DNA from: Anthonomus grandis grandis
Taxonomy: Eukaryota > Arthropoda > Insecta > Coleoptera > Curculionidae
DNA: 64,000 bases
Assembly (NCBI RefSeq): GCF_022605725.1
Contig: NC_065560.1
Span: forward strand, 19,769,052-19,833,051
Reading direction: 5' to 3'
The notes under the pieces were generated by a model. The model was not told the DNA's origin, did not search any database, and saw only the letters and a program-made list of their open reading frames with translations. A program made the position numbers and the translations under genes. Shown here piece after piece: positions 56,173 through 64,000 of this stretch; within the stretch, counting starts at the first letter, position 1; the number at the start of each line of letters is the position of its first letter.

Positions 56173-58444
56173 TAATAGACAGTGTCGAATCAACCCTTAC
56201 AAGCTGATTTCTGTTATAGGACTTAAGCCATTCAAGAGGCGTACCTCTGAATCCGTAATATCTGTAACTTATTAATTAGAATGTCCTGATTTACGCAATC
56301 AAATACTTTTGAAAAATCACAAAAGATTGTCGATGTTGAATGGTGGTTGTTCAGGCTGGAGTACACATTATGAAAAAGAGAAAAAATAGCGTCATTTGTG
56401 CATTTGTTATTTGAAAATCCAAACTGATGAGAAGTGAGAATTTTATATTTGGACAGAAACGGTAGAAGTATTTTTTTAACTAATCGTTCCATGATTTTCG
56501 ACAGCATGGCGAGAAGTGCAATTGGGCAGTAGTTCGAAGCCTCCCTTTTACCTTCTGCTTTATGCTAGGCAATAATTATCGCAGTCTTAAGACAGTTTGG
56601 AAAAACTCCATTTTGGAATGACAGGCATAAGAGTAGTAATCAATTGATACTCAATAAATTTTTAGCCACATTTACAAAGTAATCGTTTAGGCTAATCGGT
56701 TAAGTAGAGATGTTGCTAGATATAAGAGTCTTATTTCTTAAATATTTTTTTGTTTTTTGGCAAGATTACCGGATTTAGCCAACTTCCTATTATAATAAAT
56801 GTCCTCGGCAGCCTTTATAGTCTTATGGTAAACTTTTCTGTAGAATTTTACGTATTAAGTATTATTAAGAAAGAAAGTGCTGTATGAAATTTTTTTTAAG
56901 TGGGATAATGGGAGCATGGCTTAAGAGGAAAAGATTTAAACGCTAAACTACATAATGATTTTATAAAGGTAAAGAATTCATTCATCAACATCTCCAGAGG
57001 AAACATAAATTTAGAAAATTTTTGTTAGAAAAAAATACGGCTTAATTAGTGCGGGGAATTTTTGCTTGTGTTTGACGACAACACAAAGTTTGTCAATACT
57101 GCTTCATGGTCAGAGAAACTTTACATTAAAACAGTACTATCAACGAGTGCTAGATCAAAAAATGAAACTACATAATCTATGGTGCTGGAGCTAGTCTTAA
57201 AAATTCTATTTGGCTACTTGATGCATGACTATACCAAATGATTTGAAAATTATCTGAAGAGCAGCGCACACACTGGACAGGTCAATTTTAACATCGTTGA
57301 ATAATAAGATCAGCAATTTCTGAAAGAATATATTGTCCACGTCGGGAGTTTTGTATGTAAATACAAACAATAGAGATCATAATTATTATTATAGATAATA
57401 TAACATTCGAATACTTTTTTAAATAGCAGATTATTAAACTTTACTGATACCTCCATGAGATAATTTACTTCTATTAAATCTAGCGATTGTTGCATAATTT
57501 TTAACAAAAACAGGCTCATCAACATTTAAGCTTGCTTTTGTCCAAATTTACAGAGGGTGCTAGATCCTCTGATCGTGACATAATAACTAAAAATTTGGCT
57601 CTATTTGGAGAACTACTAGAATAGTAATTGCTGTGGCTTTCCCTAATTTTTTGCAGGCATATAAGTTTCTCGGATGAAAAGTAGGAACTAATGGTAGCCA
57701 GATCAGCATCGACTTCAGCTTGATTTATTCCATAGGCGTCGTGAAAGCGATAATATAACTAACGAAGAGGATCGACGTCACTCGGTAGGCCCTCAGATGC
57801 TAATGCCAGTTTGATGCTAGTACAAGTGTGTCCTTCAAATCAGACATTAGAGGGTTGGTCATGAAGATAAGCAAGAAACAGCCTAAGAGGTTTTAATATT
57901 GACGGATTTCTTAGACTTGCCAATAAATAACGACTATTAGTTGCATCCGAGTCACGCGACAATCGCACTATAGGCGACGTCATTGGGTCCAAATCTGGCT
58001 TGTCCTTCATTGTAGGTCTTTCTACACTAATGAACGTCTTCTTTCCATAGCGCCAGATTGGATTGCTGAATTGGGGCGCGCGTATCCTTCACGGAAGCTT
58101 TCCGCAGCTTGAAAATCTAATTGCTGATTTATTGCGGTATGGTTTGCAGAATTTAAAGCTGGTGACTTTATCTATAAGGGTGATAAAAAGCATGCAGAAA
58201 TTGTATTGTTAACTAAAGTACCTGGTGGCCACATGCTAAGGTTCTTTATTTTCTTCAGATGATATTTGTCCTTTACGCCAACTTTTCGGAGTAAGAAGTA
58301 TACTAATTTTTTTAGCATAGGGAAGCAATGAATAAAGTCGGTTGTCCCCAGTTTTTTCTTTACATAATGTGCAATTTGATTTGCCGAGTAAAAAGCTGGT
58401 ATTTTAGACACTACTACATAAGGCCAGTAGTATAATTTATACAC
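56173..58444 (-). pseudogene. second copy of the 40-45 kb LINE family, decayed
   Basis: The minus strand carries RT pieces matching the 40-45 kb LINE (KIMERLVKKILLPFLSKYKI, SHQFGFSNNKCTNDAIFSLF, TIFCDFSKVFDCVN), then endonuclease-linker remnants, and ORF1 (VVVSKIPAFYSANQIAHYVK, FIHCFPM) at 58172-58444. Many frameshifts. The RT 3' part is missing, cut off where the pogo-like element ends. Confidence 0.78.
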
Positions 58445-58540
58445 ACTTCACATTCAAGTTTTATTTTAAGTTTATTTCTATGATCGTCTGTTCTACGTTC
58501 ATGATGTCGGTTCTCCTTTGATATTTAATGTTATCTCAGT

Positions 58541-58840
58541 TGAGGTGTAATATGTATGACATAATTATTGTTTTATCTTTAATTAAGGATTGTAGTCCAA
58601 GGTATGTAGGTTAGTATGGTGTTCTAGATTGTCAAGGCAACACCAATATATTGATAATTTATATTATGCTGATTACATAAACACAGCACGTAGACGCTGC
58701 GTAGTTAAAGTTACTAGTTTAGGATTATTGTAGACGTAAGGCAGTTGTAAGTCAGATGCTAATAAATGTATAGAAAAAACCACTCTAACGCCTTCGATTT
58801 ACGATGAACCTTTTCCCAACATCACACGGCAAATCTGCCA
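58541..58840 (+). repeat. 5' LTR of a second Gypsy-type element (boundaries tentative)
   Basis: Begins TGAGGTGTAATATGTATGAC. The same terminal 24 bp recur at 60836-60859 and, inverted, at 59915-59938, so the left edge is fairly firm. The right edge is guessed at GCCA 58840, just before TGGCG at 58843, a possible primer site. AATAAA lies near 58760. The 3' LTR is outside the window. Confidence 0.5.
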
Positions 58841-58943
58841 GTTGGCGTTATTATAGTAGTGGTAAATAATAAGTAAATTCAGTTAAAGTAATTTTGTAAA
58901 TGTGTATAAGTGTTAGTGCCGCAGAAAATATTTGGTGGATATC

Positions 58944-59180
58944 ATGGGAACCGAATATTCAAAAGAAGAGGTAATTATTGCCCAAGCGGGTAACAGTGGA
59001 GGCCTAACCAACAACCCCAGTATCGCAAAAACCGCGTCATGGTCACTCAAAGATATTTTAGGCCTAGGAGTGCTGATATTGGCGATTTTTGTCATAATTT
59101 ATTTCTGCTGGAACAGATATAATAAATTTTTAAAGCAGAAGATACGGAGAGAAATAGCTCTAAGCCAAGAGCGTGTTTAA
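58944..59180 (+). CDS. small membrane ORF upstream of gag (possibly myristoylated)
   Basis: ATG 58944 gives MGTEYSKEEVIIAQAGNSGG, a good N-myristoylation context (MGxxxSK). A hydrophobic helix (ILGLGVLILAIFVIIYFCW) and a basic tail (KQKIRREIALS) follow. 78 codons with no break. It sits between the LTR and gag. Similar short upstream frames exist in some Gypsy-group elements as far as I recall, but I cannot name this one. Function unknown. Confidence 0.6.
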   Translation: MGTEYSKEEVIIAQAGNSGGLTNNPSIAKTASWSLKDILGLGVLILAIFVIIYFCWNRYNKFLKQKIRREIALSQERV

Positions 59181-59326
59181 GTGCCCTTTTGACGACATTA
59201 GACCGATTCCGAAGAGCGGTCACAACATGCGAACTTCAACTGGTTGTATCCATACCGGAGCCAGCATCGTGGGAACGCATTAGTGAGGCAAAAAGCCGCT
59301 AATACGCACCGAGGCATGAGAGATGC

Positions 59327-59985
59327 ATGGAGACCCAGGAGCTGAGGTACCTTTTGGACGAGCTTAAAGTATTTTATAGGAACTTGAATAAGGATCCATT
59401 AGATAGGCGTGATAATGTTAAATATAATAGGGGTAAGTTACACACAGTTAATAATTTTAGTATAGAATTTGTGAACATAAGAGATAAATTTAATAGTGTT
59501 AATCATAAAGAAGAGGTAATTTCTGAGGCTAAAAAATATATTGAGGGTATCGAGTCTTATTTTTCCGCCATCGATAAAATATTACAAAGTAGATTATAAA
59601 CGGCTCTAGCTGAACGAACAGAAAAGGCAGAAAATAGTTCAGATAATTTAAATCCATATTCAGAGGAAGCCAATTCTAATTGTCTGGAAAGAGTCGAAAT
59701 CATGGGGGAAAAATTTGATTTGAGAACCGTTGCATCCCTTTTGCCAGTAATGGATGGCACAGAAAATACGACTAAAATGTTAGTTGATGGCATCGAATTA
59801 TATGACTCACTGCTGGAGGCCAATGCAAAACAATATTTAACTAATTATGTTCTTAAAACTAGATTAACAGCTAATGCTAAAATACGCCTCCAACGATCTT
59901 ACGAGTCTAACGAGTTATGTTATACATATTACACCTCACAGTATCCCTATATCATAATATGAATCGCCTTTTTTCCTTGGTGTGG
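59327..59985 (+). pseudogene. gag: Gag of the second Gypsy-type element, interrupted
   Basis: METQELRYLLDELKVFYRNL to IDKILQSRL (59327-59599), then a frame break, then KFDLRTVASLLPVMDGTENT, GIELYDSLLEANAKQYLTNY and TRLTANAKIRLQRSYES, a capsid-type block of Gypsy elements. The gag text ends at about 59914, where an inverted scrap of the LTR end follows, so the C-terminal half of Gag is absent at this place. Confidence 0.7.
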
Positions 59986-61177
59986 ACAGACTTTATGAAC
60001 CGGCAGAACATAGGTTCGGCAGAAAAGAAAAAAAGAAGGTAGAAAAGTTTTCATGAAAAAGACGGCGCAACTAGAATAAATACAAATAATTCCAATAGTA
60101 ATTCAAGCAATTGGAGAAATAACTCAGTATCTAGAGAAATACTTAAATTTACTGGACTTACCTTTCAATATCCACAGTGAACTTCAGAAGACGTGGATTC
60201 TCGAAACTTGTTGTTAGAAGGGTGTTGAAAAACATGCAACAAAAAACGAACATTAAAATATTATAATTATTTGGTGCTTTGTGACCAAATTCCCTAGTCG
60301 CAAGAAAAACTCGTGAACAATAACACGTGACCTGAGATCATTGAAAGACTCGAATTAGTAAACAACTATTTTGTTGTAGTTAAGGGATTATTTTATTTAC
60401 AAATATATTTACCGATTCTTTGTTGTCAAGTTTACACACATTTTCAAAAGAGAACATTTTCAGCTATAGTATATTAACACATATCATTATGTTCATTTGA
60501 TTTTTTGTGTTGTATTTTGGATTAAAAATAAAAAGCAGCGATATATATAATCTCTTCTAAGAGCAAAAATATTATCTTCAAACTAATAAAAACTATTAAA
60601 ATGTTTATTCCTAAAACCACTTCAGAAAAATTTGAAATGGCAACACCGCAAGTAAAAGTTCAGTGATGCGCGAAATGTCATCTTGTCAATCGTTCTTGTG
60701 TTTACCCTAGGCATTTGTTATTTATAGGCTGTTGTGTGTTTTGTTTTTAATTTTTAGTTGAGAAAGGGAAAAAACTTGTGTCGTCTGTCCACACCAAGGA
60801 AAAAAGGCGATTCATATTATGATATAGCGAAAGTGTGAGGTGTAATATGTATGACATAAATCGTTAGACTCGTAAGATCGTTGGAGGCGTATTTTAGCAT
60901 TAGCTGTTAATCTAGTTTTAAGAACATAATTAGTTAAATATTGTTTTGCATTGGCCTCCAGCAGTGAGTCATATAATTCGATGCCTTCAACTAACATTTC
61001 AGTCGTATTTTCTGTGCCATCCATTACTGGCAAAAGGGATGCAACGGTTCTCAAATCAAATTTTTCCCCCATGATTTCGACTCTTTCCAGACAATCAGAA
61101 TTGGCTTCCTCTAAATATAGATATAAATTATCTGAACTATTTTCTGCCTTTTCTGTTTGTTCAGCTAGATGCTCAGC
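59599..61177. repeat. inverted duplication of a gag/LTR-end junction
   Basis: The left arm (about 59599-59991) and right arm (60783-61177) are inverted copies, about 393 bp each, with a 791-bp spacer. Each arm contains the same gag segment joined to 24 bp of the LTR's left end in opposite orientation, plus about 50 bp of common flank. The spacer has no recognised gene. Confidence 0.82.
60812..61072 (-). pseudogene. gag: antisense copy of the gag segment
   Basis: 86-codon frame nearly identical to 59702-59962, differing at a few residues (TEML for TKML, EGIEL for DGIEL, NDLCH for NELCY). It lies antisense to the surrounding gag-pol. Confidence 0.8.
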
Positions 61178-61185
61178 TGTTTAAA

Positions 61186-64000
61186 ATGGATGTATATAAC
61201 CGGATATTGACGACGAGAAATGAAGATATTTTTATGCACCACCTATATAAGGATAAACTAAATACCAGAGCCGTTAAGTTATTCAAGGATATTACGATAC
61301 CAGCAAATTTAGAGGTGTTGGTTAAGGCTACAACTGGAGGAGAAGAGGGAGAAACTGTTTTGATTGAGCCCATGGAAAACTGTAAACTATATGGTCAAGG
61401 AATTTTTTCAGCCAAGACTTCATCGCAGAAGAAATCTACTGTTTTCATTCGAATGGTAAATTTAAAAGGATATGATCAACACCTGAAACAAGGAGAGAAC
61501 GTTGGCGTAAGCTCTGAAGTAGTGGCAGTCATGAAAAATGCTGATACAAGTCGTTATTCAAACAGACTTTTCCTGTTATCTTTACAAAACCTGTTTGAAG
61601 AATCTTCTGTCAATTTAACCATGGACTAGTGTAGTAAATTGCGACGTCTTCTTGAAGAAAATCAAGATGTGTTTTCCTTGCACGATAATGACCAAGAAGA
61701 ACTGATTTGGTGCACCATCGAATTAACACTGGAGACAATGCTCCGATTAAACAAGCACCTCTAAGGATTCCGATAGCTAAACAAGGAGAAGTTTCCTCAA
61801 TGCTTCAAGAAGTAAGAACACAAGGAATTATAAAACCTTCCCAGAGTCTTTGGACATCTCCAGTTGTGCCAGTTTGAACTCAGCAATACTCCAGCTACTT
61901 ATGGAAACAGTGTTACGTGGAATGACTTGGGAATCATGTTTAGTTTATCTGGATGACGTCATCATACTGGAAAAAACATTTGAAGATCATTTGAACAATA
62001 TTCAAAAGGTATTTGTTAAGCTCCGAGAGGCCAACCTGAAGCTAAGTCCTAAAAAATGTTGCTTATTTCAAAAAGAAGTTCGATACCTTGACCATATAAT
62101 ATCAGAAAAAGGTGTCAAGACTGATCAAGATAAAGTAGAAGCAATCGAAAATTGGCCACGACCCACTGACAAACACGAGTTAGGAAGCTTTCTGGACCTT
62201 TGTACCTATTACAGAAGATTTGTAACAAATTTCGATAAACCTTGCAAAACCTCTACATAAGCTCACGGAGGACAAAATGGTATTTAGTTGGTCACCGGAC
62301 TATGAAAAAGCATTTCAACGGTTAAATAAAGCACTGTGCACATCTCCAATTTTAACATGTCCGATTCCTGGACAAACTTTTATTTTAGATACCGATGCAA
62401 GCAATGTTGGAATTGGGGGCGTTCTATCACAAAAATATGATGGCGAGCAAGTGATAGCTTATTTCAGTAAAACGTTATCAAAACCAGAAAGATACTATTT
62501 TGCGACCAGACGAGAGCTATTGGCAGCAGTAAAAGCTATTAAACATTTCCATAAATATTTGTATGGTCAACGATTCATCCTTAGAACTGACTATGCTTCT
62601 CTGAAATGGCTGTTTTAGTTTAAAAACCCCGAAGGACAAATAGCAAGGTGGCTTCTACGATTACAAGAGAATGACTTTACAATAGAATATGGGAAAAGCG
62701 AATATCATCAAAATAACGATGCTTTATCGAGAAGACCCTGTATTGAAACATGTTAACATTGTTTCAAAAAGGAATCAAAACAGCATCCAGAGATATTTAC
62801 TTGTAATCGTATTGACCTTCACAGTTCTAAAGAGTGAGATGTAGCTAGTTTAATCCAGGATCAGTGTGATGACCCAGTATTTGGTCTTATTTACGAACTA
62901 TTATTACGAACTACTACGAAAAATTTCAAAACCAGAATGGTTGAATGGTAGATGGAAAACAAAAGACATATCTGACAGTCCTTCCTCGAAAACGGATTCC
63001 AGAAGTTCTTAAAGCTGTTCATAGCGGTGTCGGCGGAGGACATTTTATTAATACCAATTATTAATTTCAAGTTATTAATTAATTAATTTCAAGTTATTAA
63101 TACCTTGGCAAAAGTAAGAGAACGGTTTTACTGGCTGAACAGTCATTAAGATGTTGAACGCTGGTGCCAACAGTTTAAGCAGTGTTCGTCAAGCAAGGGT
63201 CCAAGAACCAGGACAAGAAGAAAGATAATGCAGTATCTTGTTGGTGCACCCTTTGAACGAATTGCCATAGACGTAGACACTTTTCTACTAGTAGCTCCAG
63301 AAACCGATACACTCTTGTTGCTATGGATTACTTTAGTAAGTGGCCCGAGGTTTATCCGATTCCAAACTAAGAAGCAACGACAGTAGCTGAAGTGCTGTTT
63401 CAGAACTGGATTTGTCGATTTGGTGTACCCATTGATATACATTCAGACCAAGGAAGGAACTTTGAGTAACAAATATTCCAACAAGTATGTCAGTTGCTGG
63501 GAATCAATAAGACCCGTACAACCCCCCTACACTCTCAGTCTGATGGAATGGTTGAAAGATTAAGCCGCACATTTGAAACCTAGTTGAGGATGGTGGTAAA
63601 CATTCAGCAAACCGACTGGGATACCTGTATACAACAATTCCTATTGGCGTATCGTTATTCTATCCACAAGTCAACTGGAAAAAGTCCGGCAAAAGTTGTC
63701 TTCGGTGATGAACTTCGTTTACCTTTGGACATTATTACTGGAAGACCCCATAAGTCTAAAATCCTTGAGGAGTACGTCGACCATTTACAAGAGCATTTTC
63801 AAATTGTTCACGAACAAACACGGGATGAACTTCACCTAGAAAGTAACAGAATGAAACACGTTATGACATAAAGGCCAATTTTATCGGTTTTAATCCTGGG
63901 AATAAAGTCTGGTTATACAATCCACGGAAGACGAAGGGCAAGTCACCAAAGCTCCAGAAGGATTGGGAAGGTCCATTCAATATGGTCACCAGAATCAACG
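61186..64000 (+). pseudogene. pol: Pol of the second Gypsy-type element, decayed, runs off the window
   Basis: The pre-RT region is open at 61186-61629 (ILTTRNEDIFMHHLYKDKLN). Then RT start pieces (APLRIPIAK, GIIKPSQSLWTSPVVPV) lead straight to VYLDDVIILEKTFEDHLNNI, so the RT palm before YLDD is largely deleted near 61870. RNase H has LDTDASNVGIGGVLSQ. Integrase pieces lie at 63120-63580 (AMDYFSKWPEVYPIPN, VPIDIHSDQGRNFE, HSQSDGMVERL) with stops, then IQQTDWDTCIQQFLLAYRYS and the C-terminal domain to the window end. Not functional. Confidence 0.83.

Noticed and set aside
1..64000. CRISPR array, bacterial operon or prophage
   Set aside because: No spaced direct repeats; introns, LINEs and PLEs show a eukaryotic nuclear genome.

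Overview
The window looks like a transposon graveyard from an insect nuclear genome, most likely a beetle. That host call is an inference from the element families (Gypsy/errantivirus-type LTR elements, Penelope-like elements, CR1/Jockey-group LINEs, Tc1/mariner, pogo, P-like, PIF/Harbinger, Mutator-like and hAT elements) and the very AT-rich sequence. I found no gene I would defend as an ordinary host gene. Almost every coding stretch is a retroelement or DNA-transposon gene, mostly broken by stops, frameshifts, truncation or later insertions.

Layout, left half. 0.26-0.63 kb: Harbinger relic. 1.28-2.13 kb: end of a Penelope-like element (PLE) with a GIY-YIG tail and a hammerhead-ribozyme-like motif. 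3.18-3.84 kb and 11.69-11.90 kb: two halves of one hAT transposase, split by a young 7.8-kb env-bearing LTR retroelement (3838-11682). The LTR element has 228-bp LTRs with one visible difference, tRNA-Ser-type primer site, gag, pol, env and a polypurine tract. 12.1-13.2 kb: mariner-type transposase. 13.96-14.54 kb: foldback MITE. 15.6-18.4 kb: minus-strand LINE. 18.9-19.6 kb: Tc1-like relic. 20.0-21.9 kb: mariner scrap joined to another LINE. 22.8-23.9 kb: uncharacterised transposase-like gene. 24.548-31.056 kb: a complete-ended Harbinger element (TTA target duplication) carrying a nested Mutator-like element at 24.707-28.453 kb. In this Harbinger element the MADF-BESS gene and the transposase gene lie on opposite strands with interleaved exons.

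Layout, right half. 31.4-32.2 kb: LINE relic. 32.584-35.013 kb: large palindrome with 978-bp arms made from a P-element-like transposase. 35.7-36.5 kb: LINE tail and mariner scrap. 37.5-46.8 kb: a three-level nest, with a LINE interrupted by a PLE (38337-46662, 12-bp target duplication) and the PLE interrupted by a 5.1-kb LINE. The PLE has long inverted terminal repeats, each with Pol III A/B-box-like motifs and a hammerhead-like core. 47.5-48.3 kb: LINE. 48.35-49.46 kb: small P-like element with a THAP exon. 51.9-53.4 kb: LINE and mariner relics. 53.587-56.172 kb: pogo-like element. 56.2-58.4 kb: second copy of the 40-45 kb LINE family. 58.54 kb to the end: a second, rearranged Gypsy-type LTR element, with an inverted duplication of gag and decayed pol, cut by the window edge.

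The most unusual observations are the ribozyme-like motifs with self-complementary helix III in two PLE lineages, Pol III-type boxes beside them, the interdigitated Harbinger genes, the phase-compatible env splice signals, and the P-element palindrome that could be a hairpin-RNA source. All calls come from reading the sequence by eye. No database search, alignment program or folding program was run.
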